Shown here piece by piece: positions 15,801 to 22,770 of a DNA stretch of 27,658 bases. Every line of letters begins with the position of its first letter. Position 1 is the stretch's first letter. Under the pieces are notes generated by a model that saw nothing but the letters and a program-made list of their open reading frames with translations, made no database searches and had not been told where the DNA came from. A program made the position numbers and the translations under genes. This DNA is from an uncultured Mollicutes bacterium (lineage in GTDB: Bacteria > Bacillota_I > Bacilli_A > Acholeplasmatales > Anaeroplasmataceae), in the NCBI GenBank assembly GCA_900540705.1, contig UQGR01000027.1, forward strand, positions 1 through 27,658, given 5' to 3'.

Positions 15801-15961
15801 CAGTTGAAGGAGACATTGTACCTAGCAATCCAATTGTTCCAGAAGACACTGATGGTTCAAATATTGGTTTAATAATAAGCTGTGTGGCAGCTGGAGTAGT
15901 TCTTTTGGTAGCTGTAGTAGGTGTAACGCTAGTGCTAAAGAAGAGACGTAAAACAGCATAA
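12887..15961 (+). CDS. Large secreted transglutaminase-like protein, C-terminally membrane-anchored
   Basis: 1024 residues. The signal peptide covers about residues 1-33 (basic start, hydrophobic core, ASA end). The transglutaminase-like core has all three catalytic residues in order: C249 (KQAVCSGYSFAYKAIL), H290 (GHSWNYVYL) and D326 (WFAFDTTWN). In bacteria this papain-like fold acts as cross-linking enzyme, amidase or protease; the substrate here is unknown. Residues 380-880 are beta-rich, unrecognised, and probably several Ig-like domains. Residues 885-960 (KTVYASIDGKGGKLS...EGYQLYKVTLNG...NNELEIHFI) resemble the InlB B-repeat/bacterial-repeat fold. A membrane helix at about 992-1015 followed by KKRRK is the anchor; there is no LPXTG motif. 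The GGAGG ribosome site (12869-12873) is 13 bases from the ATG, rather long. It is monocistronic. Confidence 0.9.
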   Translation: MKRRISFYSSMVITALFLGMTLFMNRGAINASAQLETKTYNYYYEHLDTSDKEGNQVEYELAREFYQALESINESGAFKTGKVQYSLSSILTSAEIKGWVMDGNLDIPKAFSAARDSFLMDHPELFYIDMYKLTISAARNNGVYSAFIDSGREANVYRDNSFKSEAEVNQAIGQYNASVSKIVTEAKSRVVNSGNKLDYSLAIAVNEIIAKNTKYDYGTYNEGVNNGNASTASMAFTSYGALVYKQAVCSGYSFAYKAILDQLEIPCVVVSGYSIGKDSEGNDTGNNVGHSWNYVYLETAKKEVVTDDNQPKALAEEAQGAWFAFDTTWNSMRADKNIFSAMGYISASEQHMPDGIISSSKYALTYPTLSSLSYGQAVNPDDMNLELAMGGFKFQSIYTYTSSGAYELFEHVSYNGKNAKEVLETENLRLVFRVFYMQNGTQKWSLWQDMANSAPYDGSGIFHETRNTSAYINSNVQYTQFAVLSGINPDVDVPIVEWKGIYYSEGLIKDENIVFMSQEFENSSYGTYTPAPYVITELSKPYFGSDISINDGMRVSANSNLMADKHAIEVKIVYDEPLHILDENKPITVSFSVTHENARKYASFVPYPDGSNVQLVEDENGVKNTLVFKFKPSLMYEHNREGYMFTFGNVGSAKIVDKLIDNQLVRTTSDKAPNYVYYVFSRLYITCPKVFGDGRLWVECCAQPTLVDNSDLSAMDFKDEDGNSTFSEAERSQMMLVVDSVTSNTHNEMLDEISNNTDINVNKEEIKASQTYDIKLQICNRYPTIPDGSYVKIALGFPEGYGPDDEGVTFKLFHRKHIQGDEYVIEEIPCVVTKLGIVATVKSFSPYMVAVVPEEKATTKTVYASIDGKGGKLSKEDGQIQSLNQGDSYTYTISPEEGYQLYKVTLNGQDVKEKVTKDGKLLLTYDDLKRNNELEIHFIAAEAATRYEENGIVDPVKVIVSADNSTSNIYTPVEGDIVPSNPIVPEDTDGSNIGLIISCVAAGVVLLVAVVGVTLVLKKRRKTA

Positions 15962-15991
15962 AATAATTTTTGTAAGATTAAAAGCTTTTTT

Positions 15992-16027
15992 AAGGGCTGT
16001 CTGCAATTTTGACAGCCTTTATTTTTT
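15992..16027 (+). terminator. Terminator after the transglutaminase-like gene
   Basis: GGCTGTC (15995-16001) pairs with GACAGCC (16011-16017), extended by AAG/TTT pairs, followed by TTTATTTTTT. Confidence 0.9.
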
Positions 16028-16123
16028 ATCTTTAAAAGTATATAATAGATATATAAGCTAGATTCCTATGAAAACTTGCAAAAAAATTGATTTAAGAATT
16101 TGGAGGAAAGGAGGAAAACTGGA

Positions 16124-16498
16124 ATGATAAAAAGAATAATAGAGGATTTTGAAAACAAAAGAATTTTTCCTTTTTTTGATTTGGATGTTTATCAAACGGA
16201 TTTTGAAAAAATAAAAAGAATTTCTCCTTATTTAAGAATTGGCTATATTTCTAAAGAAAAGACGGATCATCCCGAATATGCCATTTATATCAATTTTACT
16301 CGTAGGGCTTTTTCCATAAGTGGATTTTTAGAAGGACATTTCCTAGAAAAAACTTTTTTCAAAGATAAATATAAGCATTATAAGAATGTAGAAGAAGTCT
16401 ATAATACCATTAAGCAAATGCTTCTTGAAAATGAGAATATCAGGAGATGTAATTTTTTTAAAAATATAAATATTCCTTTGGATGATGAATTTGAATAA
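16124..16498 (+). CDS. Hypothetical protein, unknown function
   Basis: 124 residues from ATG 16124, set by AAAGGAGG (16107-16114); an upstream in-frame TTG at 16100 has no ribosome site. The protein is soluble and rich in Phe, Lys and Ile (RIFPFFDLDVYQTDFEKIKR, then YAIYINFTRRAFSISGFLEG, acidic C-terminus DDEFE). I recognise no motif, signal peptide or membrane helix. It lies alone between the transglutaminase terminator and the MarR operon. A TATAAT at 16041-16046 without a clear -35 may be its promoter. Confidence 0.75.
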   Translation: MIKRIIEDFENKRIFPFFDLDVYQTDFEKIKRISPYLRIGYISKEKTDHPEYAIYINFTRRAFSISGFLEGHFLEKTFFKDKYKHYKNVEEVYNTIKQMLLENENIRRCNFFKNINIPLDDEFE

Positions 16499-16555
16499 AA
16501 TTTCTTCCTTTTTTAAAGATAACATAAAATACGTATTTATTTTATCCGAAAAAAT

Positions 16556-16603
16556 GTTGACTGTTCAACTAATTTTACCTATAATATAGTTGATAATTCA
16601 ACT
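16556..16603. promoter_or_regulatory. MarR-operon promoter bracketed by two palindromic operators
   Basis: Promoter TTGACT (16557-16562), 17 bases, TATAAT (16580-16585). Operator 1, GTTGA-CTGT-TCAAC (16556-16569), covers the -35. Operator 2, AGTTGA-TAAT-TCAACT (16588-16603), lies just after the -10, at the transcription start. Both share GTTGA-N4-TCAAC; their centres are 33 bases apart. This is the standard layout for autorepression by a MarR dimer. Confidence 0.8.
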
Positions 16604-16618
16604 AAAGGGGTGGCTGGT

Positions 16619-17065
16619 ATGGATAAGCGATTGCGTTATATTTCAAAAATTAATCGAAATTATGAGCTTTACAAAAGAAAACAGACTAAGGATAATACAT
16701 TAAATTCTACCGATTCGTTAGCCTTACATTTAATTTGTAAAGAGCCAGGATTATCTCAGGATACTCTTGCAGAACTATTGGGAGTAGATAAGGGACTTGT
16801 CACTAAAACAGTAAAATATTTAGAGGAGCTCTCTTTAATTAAGAGAATTAAAAATCCAAAGGATAAACGAGAAAATATGGTATATCCAACTGCTGAAGCA
16901 GAGGAGCTGAAGCATCTTCTGATTGACACTGAGCGGGCCTATTATATGGAACTATTTAAGGAGTTTACAGAAGAAGAATATGAAATATTTTTAACCCTAT
17001 TATCAAAAATATATGTGAAATCAAAACAATTGAGAAAGGGTGAAAATCATGAAAAGCTATCATAA
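16619..17065 (+). CDS. MarR-family transcriptional regulator
   Basis: 148 residues from ATG 16619, with AAAGGGG (16604-16610) at 8 bases; a GTG at 16610 lies inside the ribosome site. The winged helix spans about residues 35-90 (LALHLICKEPGLSQDTLAELLGVDKGLVTKTVKYLEELSLIKR, then wing NPKDKRENMVYPTAEA), flanked by the N- and C-terminal helices that form the dimer. MarR proteins repress their own operon and release DNA on binding small, often toxic, ligands. Two matching palindromes lie on its promoter. Its end overlaps the exporter gene by 17 bases, so regulator and transporter share one transcript and the exporter is the likely target. The ligand is unknown. Confidence 0.92.
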   Translation: MDKRLRYISKINRNYELYKRKQTKDNTLNSTDSLALHLICKEPGLSQDTLAELLGVDKGLVTKTVKYLEELSLIKRIKNPKDKRENMVYPTAEAEELKHLLIDTERAYYMELFKEFTEEEYEIFLTLLSKIYVKSKQLRKGENHEKLS

Positions 17066-18710
17066 AATTTCTACTTATTTTAAAGAAAACTGGTATATTG
17101 TATTGCCGATGTGTATAACAGCTTTACTATTTAACGGATTGATGTGCTTGATTCCTCAAATTGAAGGAAGAACCATAGACTCGATTAGGAGTGAGGATTA
17201 TGCTGTTGTTCAAAAAATGGTATTGGTTTTTTTAGGACTTGTATGTTTTGTGCAATTGAATCGTTTCTGTAAAAGATACTTAGTTCGGATTTTCGGTAAT
17301 AAAATGTCTTTACGAATGAAAGAGGTTAGCTTTCAGAATTTAATGCGAAAAGATTTATCCTTTTTTGCTGAGCATGAGGTAGGGGATATCATGAACCGAA
17401 ATAGTTCAGACATCTATGATACTACAGAGGGAATTCGTAAGATGACGACAGAAATATTTGATACAATTGTTTTATTGCTAGGATACTTTATTTCCATGCT
17501 ATTCTTAGATTATAAAATCACTCTTTATAGTATGATTTTTATTTCTTTGTCTATTTTGGTAGCTCAATTTATGAAAAAGCTGGTTTATAAAACAAATAAA
17601 AATTATAAGGAGTATTTATCCTTACACAAGGAAAAGACTTTTTCTATGCTTTCTAATGAGCTCTATTATCGTGGCTTTGGCGTTGGAGAGTCCTATTTGA
17701 AAAACTATGAACAATCCTTAGAGCTTTTACGAAAAAGGAATAAACGAGCTCTTTTATTTCAATCTAGCCTAGAACCCCTGTATAGTATTGTAGCCTGGCT
17801 AGGTTGCTTCTTTGTAGTTTATTTTGGTGGGCAAAATGTGATAGCAGGAGTCTACCAAATCGGAACCTTTTCGGCAATCTTAACCACCTATCTGTTAATT
17901 GCTAAGAAGGCCGCTAGGATTGGAAAAGTCTTTAATGCCTATCAGGCGTTTAAGGTCTCTTGGGTGCGCTGTAGAGATTATCTTAAAAAAGACCCCGAAC
18001 ATGTCTATGAACTTGTTGAAGAGGGAGAAACCCTTAGATTAAAGGATTTTTCATTTAGTTATTCTTCAGGATTTCATTTACCAATAATTAATTTTAAAGC
18101 TAAAATGGGGGAAAGAGTTGGAATCTGCGGAAAAATCCATACGGGAAAATCCTCTGTGCTAAAGGGCCTGAGTGGCTTATATAAATATCAAGGAACTGCA
18201 ACTCTTTGTGGCAATGATATTTCAAATATTCAAAATAGTAATTTAGAATGGATAAGCTATTCTAGTAATAAAGTTGAGCTTTTCTCTGATACCATCGAAA
18301 ATAATATAAGTTTAGGTAGAGAGGGGAATCTTGAACGGGCAATCACATACGCAAGGCTAGATCAGGATTTGGCGGATTTAGGCGGATTAGATGCCAAAAT
18401 TTCTCATACGATTGCGAATATAAGTGGCGGACAACAAAAGCGTCTTCAAATGGCTAGGGCACTTTATCCTGAGGTAAAGCTTATTTTATTAGATGACCCT
18501 TTTCAAAGCGTTCATCCTAAAATGGCAGAAGAAATGATTTCTAAATTAGACTTTCAGGACCGAATCGTCTTTCTGGTTTCGAATCAAAAAAATATTTTGT
18601 CTAAGCTGGATAAAATAATTTATTTAAAGGAGCATGAGGTCTATACGGGAACCTATGAGGAATTATTGGAAGTTACCAGCTTTAAAGAGCTGATGGAGGA
18701 AGAAGTATGA
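17049..18710 (+). CDS. Heterodimeric ABC exporter, subunit with degenerate ATPase site
   Basis: 553 residues from ATG 17049 (AAAGGG 8 bases upstream; an in-frame GTG at 17040 lies within the ribosome site). A six-helix type IV exporter domain (about 15-300) is fused to an ATP-binding domain (about 325-553). Walker A is GKIHTGKS (361-368), the signature is ISGGQQ near 457 (intact), Walker B ends in LLDDP with D483 in place of the catalytic Glu, and the H-loop His is N512 (VSNQK). The protein is thus the partner with poor hydrolysis residues but a good signature loop. Its stop overlaps the next start by four bases (ATGA). With its partner it would export a drug, peptide or lipid. MarR control suggests a toxic small molecule, but the substrate is unproven. 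Confidence 0.92.
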   Translation: MKSYHKISTYFKENWYIVLPMCITALLFNGLMCLIPQIEGRTIDSIRSEDYAVVQKMVLVFLGLVCFVQLNRFCKRYLVRIFGNKMSLRMKEVSFQNLMRKDLSFFAEHEVGDIMNRNSSDIYDTTEGIRKMTTEIFDTIVLLLGYFISMLFLDYKITLYSMIFISLSILVAQFMKKLVYKTNKNYKEYLSLHKEKTFSMLSNELYYRGFGVGESYLKNYEQSLELLRKRNKRALLFQSSLEPLYSIVAWLGCFFVVYFGGQNVIAGVYQIGTFSAILTTYLLIAKKAARIGKVFNAYQAFKVSWVRCRDYLKKDPEHVYELVEEGETLRLKDFSFSYSSGFHLPIINFKAKMGERVGICGKIHTGKSSVLKGLSGLYKYQGTATLCGNDISNIQNSNLEWISYSSNKVELFSDTIENNISLGREGNLERAITYARLDQDLADLGGLDAKISHTIANISGGQQKRLQMARALYPEVKLILLDDPFQSVHPKMAEEMISKLDFQDRIVFLVSNQKNILSKLDKIIYLKEHEVYTGTYEELLEVTSFKELMEEEV

Positions 18711-20296
18711 GTGTTGGAAAGATATTAAAAGAGTTTTTAAAAAAATATAAATTTAAAACCCTTCTTATTGTTTTAAGCATACTTGTGGTTACAATTATGG
18801 CTCTACTGCCAGCTCAGGTACTGAGAATCATTGTCGATCAGGTGATTCCTTCAGGAGATGGGAACCGGCTACTTTTAGCTGCCATAGTGTATGTAATCAC
18901 TTATGTTCTAGTAGGAATGACTACATTTGTAAAGGATATATTAATGCTTTCCTTCAGTCAGCAATTTATGAAGAGGCTGCGGTATTTCATGATGAAGCAT
19001 ATCGGAAAGCTGAGCTATACCTCCTTAGTTAATACGGATAGTGGCAATTTAGAAGCCTATTTTAATAATGACGTAAATGCTTTAAATGAGTTGTTTACCT
19101 CTGGAGTTGTCAGCATGATTACGGATTTATTAAAAATGGTAGGTATTTTAATTTCCATTTTCATTTATAGTACCATTTTTGGTTGGATAGTACTTGGTGT
19201 GATACCAGTATTACTGCTATTTACCTCTGTTGTTCGTAAGGGCATGCTGAAGGCTCAGCTAAAGACAAAATTTTTAGAAGGAAATGTGAATAAAATTCTT
19301 TTAGAGAATGTTGAGAATATGGAGCAGATAAAGGTAAATAAGGCAGAAGCCTATGCAGGAAAGAAATATATCCATATTTTGAAAAATCATTTTAAGGCTA
19401 GTCAGGCTAGTAATTTCTACGATGCTGTATTTTCTCCGGTGATGCAATTGATACGAAGCACCTTAATTTGTGCAATTCTCCTTTTAAGTGGCTGGAAGCC
19501 TGCATTATTTGGTATGAGTATAGGAATGATCATTTCTGCCATAGCCCTTCTTACGGATTTATTTTCTCCTATTGAAAATCTAGGAATGGAGCTTCAGACC
19601 ATTCAAAAATCCATTGCGGCATTAAAAAGAATCAATGCATTTTTTAAAATGGAGACAGATGAAGAAAAGCTTTCTTTAGAGGTTCAGGATTACACCCTTC
19701 AATATCAAAATGTTTCGTTCCGCTATCAGGAAAAAGAAGTCATCCAAGATTTTTCCTTAACCATCTCTCCAGGAGAAAAAATCGTTCTGCAGGGACCTAG
19801 TGGTGCTGGGAAATCCACCTTGATGAAATTAGCTATGGGGCTCTTAAAACCAACCCTAGGAGAAGTGAAAGTTGGAAACCAAGCGGTTTATTTATTAAAT
19901 GATACTATTAGAAAAGAATTGTTTTCCATCGTTTATCAGGATCCTTTCTTTAGTGGAGATAGCATCTATGAGGAAATTTGCTTAAAGGATGCAAGTATTA
20001 CAAAGGAAAGAGTGAGAGAAGTCTTAGATTATGTAGGGTTAAATTATATTCAGGATATAGACCAAAAGCTGAATCCAGCCTACTATTCCTCAGGAGAATT
20101 GGCGTTATTTAATATTGCAAGAATGATGATACGAAATCCTAAAATCATATTTTTAGATGAAATGAACGCAAAATTAGATCCTATTACCAGTAAAACAATC
20201 ATAGCTTTAATTAATGAGTATGCAAAGGATAAAACCGTGATATCCATCAATCATTATGGAGCAGCTTTAGATAATGCTAAAATTATACAACTATAA
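18707..20296 (+). CDS. Heterodimeric ABC exporter, subunit with consensus ATPase residues
   Basis: 529 residues: six-helix exporter domain (about 15-290) and ATP-binding domain (about 315-529). Walker A GPSGAGKST starts at 363, the Q-loop is VYQDPFFSGDSI, Walker B is FLDE with catalytic E485, and H516 forms the H-loop. The signature loop is changed to YSSGE (about 460-464) instead of LSGGQ. This is the mirror image of its partner: its own Walker A/B/H pair with the partner's intact ISGGQ in the active site, while the other site is degenerate. That arrangement is typical of asymmetric heterodimeric exporters of Bacillota. It is translationally coupled to the first subunit and ends just before a bidirectional terminator. 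Confidence 0.93.
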   Translation: MSVGKILKEFLKKYKFKTLLIVLSILVVTIMALLPAQVLRIIVDQVIPSGDGNRLLLAAIVYVITYVLVGMTTFVKDILMLSFSQQFMKRLRYFMMKHIGKLSYTSLVNTDSGNLEAYFNNDVNALNELFTSGVVSMITDLLKMVGILISIFIYSTIFGWIVLGVIPVLLLFTSVVRKGMLKAQLKTKFLEGNVNKILLENVENMEQIKVNKAEAYAGKKYIHILKNHFKASQASNFYDAVFSPVMQLIRSTLICAILLLSGWKPALFGMSIGMIISAIALLTDLFSPIENLGMELQTIQKSIAALKRINAFFKMETDEEKLSLEVQDYTLQYQNVSFRYQEKEVIQDFSLTISPGEKIVLQGPSGAGKSTLMKLAMGLLKPTLGEVKVGNQAVYLLNDTIRKELFSIVYQDPFFSGDSIYEEICLKDASITKERVREVLDYVGLNYIQDIDQKLNPAYYSSGELALFNIARMMIRNPKIIFLDEMNAKLDPITSKTIIALINEYAKDKTVISINHYGAALDNAKIIQL

Positions 20297-20303
20297 TAAA
20301 GCA

Positions 20304-20340
20304 AAAAAGATAATCTGTTTTTGAGATTATCTTTTTATTT
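20304..20340. terminator. Bidirectional terminator between exporter and tetR-type gene
   Basis: AAAAAGATAATC (20304-20315) pairs with GATTATCTTTTT (20325-20336). A-rich on the left and T-rich on the right, it can serve both convergent genes. It overlaps the last codons of the minus-strand gene. Confidence 0.85.
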
Positions 20341-20856
20341 TAAAGGATTTTCTACAATTTTTTTTACATAGATAAGCATATCATCTGGTGTTTCACAATA
20401 GCCACGTTTAATCCATTCATTCACTAAACCAAATAAGGCATAGCTATAAAAACTATTTTGATAGCATTCAAATACATTATCTCCAGATTCTGGGTACATA
20501 ATCTTATGAATAGATTCATAAAAAACAGTTTCTAAATTTCGACTATATAGCAAGGAAGAAATCCCTTGAATGCTTTGATGATATTCAAAATAAGTTTTTG
20601 CATTATTTTTATCAAATTTATTCCTAATTAATACGTTATGTTCCTCTGCCCACCGCATCCAAAGTTTATTTAATTTAAATACTAAGGGGTCTGTTTTATT
20701 TTTGAAATATCTAAAATAGGTTGCCCTGCTTACTCCTGATAATTCCGCAATTTCAGGAATTGTTATTTTTTCTAGGGGTTTCTTTTCTAAAAGCTTTATA
20801 ATTGCATCCGCAATACATTCTTTTAGAAAATCTGTCACTTTAGGATTATTGGCCAT
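20335..20856 (-). CDS. TetR/AcrR-family transcriptional regulator
   Basis: 173 residues from the ATG at 20856 (protein MANNPKVTDF), chosen because GAGGTG stands just upstream; a longer reading from 20940 has no ribosome site and adds an atypical leader. The TetR N-terminal domain is clear: ADAIIKLLEKKPLEKITIPEIAELSGVSRATYFRYFKNKTDPL, helix-turn-helix at about 36-60. The helical C-terminal ligand domain is divergent; it resembles the short TetR_C_8 type. It is transcribed away from the ABC-2 transporter operon and is probably its repressor, with a palindrome TGAGA-N4-TCTCA in the intergenic region and a TGAGACGA half-site right after the transporter promoter's -10. Confidence 0.9.
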   Translation of the reverse strand: MANNPKVTDFLKECIADAIIKLLEKKPLEKITIPEIAELSGVSRATYFRYFKNKTDPLVFKLNKLWMRWAEEHNVLIRNKFDKNNAKTYFEYHQSIQGISSLLYSRNLETVFYESIHKIMYPESGDNVFECYQNSFYSYALFGLVNEWIKRGYCETPDDMLIYVKKIVENPLK

Positions 20857-20882
20857 ATCATACACCTCACTGATACTAATTA

Positions 20883-20896
20883 TGAGAATCGTCTCA
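20883..20896. promoter_or_regulatory. Candidate TetR-type operator
   Basis: TGAGA-ATCG-TCTCA (20883-20896), 27 bases from the regulator's start. The half TGAGACGA, as read on the minus strand of this palindrome, recurs at 20971-20978. Confidence 0.55.
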
Positions 20897-20941
20897 AACC
20901 TACTCTTTTTTAGAAAAAAGTCTAACTTAAATTGTATCACA

Positions 20942-20978
20942 TTGACAGTACAATTAGAAATGTTTATAATTGAGACGA
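20942..20978 (+). promoter_or_regulatory. Consensus promoter of the ABC-2 transporter operon
   Basis: TTGACA (20942-20947), 17 bases, TATAAT (20965-20970): a perfect sigma-A match. TGAGACGA (20971-20978), half of the TetR-type palindrome, follows at once, so a bound repressor would block the start. The 5' leader of about 158 bases up to the start codon shows no recognised structure. Confidence 0.85.
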
Positions 20979-21135
20979 AAATATCATATTGAGCTTATAG
21001 TATATTTTAAATTGCATTTAGAAAAATGTCAAGAAGATAAACCTTTATTATTTCTAAAGCTTTAAAAAAACTAGATTTCAAGGAAGAACTATTTGATTTA
21101 CCTAAGTGAAAATTGCTATAAGGAGAGGAGTTATT

Positions 21136-22026
21136 ATGGAGTATGTTATTGAAACACAAAGTCTAAGCAAGCAATATAAAACAAAGCTTGCTGTAAATGA
21201 AGTTTCTATACATGTTAAACGTGGAGAAATTTATGGTCTTATCGGAAAAAATGGGGCAGGAAAAACTAGTTTAATGAAATTAATTTTAGGTCTTACAAGT
21301 CCAACGAGAGGAAGCATTGAGTTATTTGGTAATAAAAATCTAAATGAAGGCAGAAAAAAAATAGGGTCATTAATTGAAGCACCGGGGCTCTACAAAAATT
21401 GCACTGCCTATGAAAATATGCTACGCTTTGCAATACTATATGGGGCAGATAAAAAGGAAATCAAGCCAATTCTTGAACGAGTAGGTTTAGGAAATACAGG
21501 CTCTAAAAAGGCGGGAGATTTTTCCTTAGGAATGCGTCAGCGGTTAGGGATTGCGATTGCACTACTATCTAAGCCTGAAGTCCTAATCCTTGATGAGCCT
21601 ATTAATGGATTAGATCCAGCAGGAATCAAGGAGATAAGGGACATCATCCTATCCTTACATAAGGAAGGAGTTACTTTTATCATCTCTAGTCATTTACTAG
21701 ACGAACTCGCCAAGGTTGTTACAAGCTATGGTATCATTGCCGATGGTAAGCTGGTAGAAGAAATATCGGCGTATGAATTGGAAAAGAGATGCTCTCACTA
21801 TGTAAGAATTGTCGGAAATAATATAGTGAAAATGCAAAGCATTTTAAAAGATAAGTACCCAAATATTCAAATGGAACTTAAAGAGGATGGACTATATTTA
21901 AGCAATCACTTGGATGAGACAGCAGATATGAATGCTTATCTTGTTCAAAATGGAATTCAGGTATCTGAAATTCAGGTATCAAGTAATGGATTTGAAGAAT
22001 TCTTTATTGAGAGGTTAGGAAGATGA
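21136..22026 (+). CDS. ABC transporter ATP-binding protein (BcrA/lantibiotic-immunity-like)
   Basis: 296 residues from ATG 21136, set by AGGAGAGGAG (21121-21130); an upstream in-frame ATG at 21106 lacks a ribosome site. Walker A is GKNGAGKTS, the signature is FSLGMRQRL, Walker B is VLILDEP, and the H-loop is SSH. The C-terminal 80-90 residues (YELEKRC...VSEIQVSSNGFEEFF) are the extension seen in BcrA-type ATPases of bacitracin and lantibiotic resistance transporters. It powers the ABC-2 permease encoded next, overlapping by four bases (ATGA). Likely role: export of, or immunity to, a membrane-active compound; the exact substrate is inferred from family only. Confidence 0.93.
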   Translation: MEYVIETQSLSKQYKTKLAVNEVSIHVKRGEIYGLIGKNGAGKTSLMKLILGLTSPTRGSIELFGNKNLNEGRKKIGSLIEAPGLYKNCTAYENMLRFAILYGADKKEIKPILERVGLGNTGSKKAGDFSLGMRQRLGIAIALLSKPEVLILDEPINGLDPAGIKEIRDIILSLHKEGVTFIISSHLLDELAKVVTSYGIIADGKLVEEISAYELEKRCSHYVRIVGNNIVKMQSILKDKYPNIQMELKEDGLYLSNHLDETADMNAYLVQNGIQVSEIQVSSNGFEEFFIERLGR

Positions 22027-22769
22027 AAAATTTATTGACTTTTGAATTACATAAGCTATTAAGACAAAAAAGCTTCTATATTTGTCTAGCTTTACTTTTA
22101 GTTTTTTCTTATATTTCTTTATTACTTGCCAAAGCAATACAAGAAAATGATCCTTCCATGGTACTAAATGCTTCAGGTCTAGGTTCTATGCTTTCTGCCT
22201 TTAGTAATTCGAATTTTACGATGATTGGGGGAATATTTTTAGCTTTATTTGTTTGTAGTGATTTTGATGGGCAAACGATTAAGAATGTTTATGCTAGAGG
22301 ATTTTCCAAAAATTATGTTTTTATTTCAAAATGGATAGTGGGAATTTTTGCCATTCTTATTATGTTTATCATCACCCTTTTCTTTTCTTTCATTGCTGGA
22401 AATACGTTATTTGAAGGAATCGCAGAAGAAGGAAACTATATCGGATTATATATAGGACAATTTCTTTTGGCAATTGCCTATGCATCCTTTGTATTTTCAG
22501 TCAGTATAATTGTAAAGCGTGTTGGGGTTTCTATTGCCTTAGCCATTTTAGGCCCCTCCTTAATTAGTACAGTTTTGTCTTTGGCAGATGCATTTTTAAA
22601 AATTGAAAATTTTTCCATTGCTAGGTACTGGCTAGATGGCTTTGCTAAAGATTTAGTCTCTGTTCAAACAGATTCTTCTAGACTAGTAGTGTGTATCGTA
22701 TTGTCAGCAATCTATTCTATTTTATTTGTTTTCGCTGGGTTCTTTGTAAATAAAAAAATGGAGAACTAG
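22023..22769 (+). CDS. ABC-2 type transporter permease
   Basis: 248 residues with six membrane helices (about 17-36, 60-78, 102-128, 143-163, 168-188, 221-243) in the ABC-2 layout that pairs with BcrA-type ATPases. It begins with the amphipathic MKNLLTFELHKLLRQKSFYI typical of these permeases. It overlaps the ATPase gene by four bases and is followed after one base by a second membrane protein gene. The subunit forms the membrane channel of the TetR-controlled transporter. Confidence 0.88.
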   Translation: MKNLLTFELHKLLRQKSFYICLALLLVFSYISLLLAKAIQENDPSMVLNASGLGSMLSAFSNSNFTMIGGIFLALFVCSDFDGQTIKNVYARGFSKNYVFISKWIVGIFAILIMFIITLFFSFIAGNTLFEGIAEEGNYIGLYIGQFLLAIAYASFVFSVSIIVKRVGVSIALAILGPSLISTVLSLADAFLKIENFSIARYWLDGFAKDLVSVQTDSSRLVVCIVLSAIYSILFVFAGFFVNKKMEN

Positions 22770-22770
22770 G

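Noticed and set aside
20857..20940. An N-terminal extension of the TetR-type protein up to 20940
   Set aside because: The extension has no ribosome site, contains the operator palindrome, and the family starts near MANNPKVTDF, which has GAGGTG before it.
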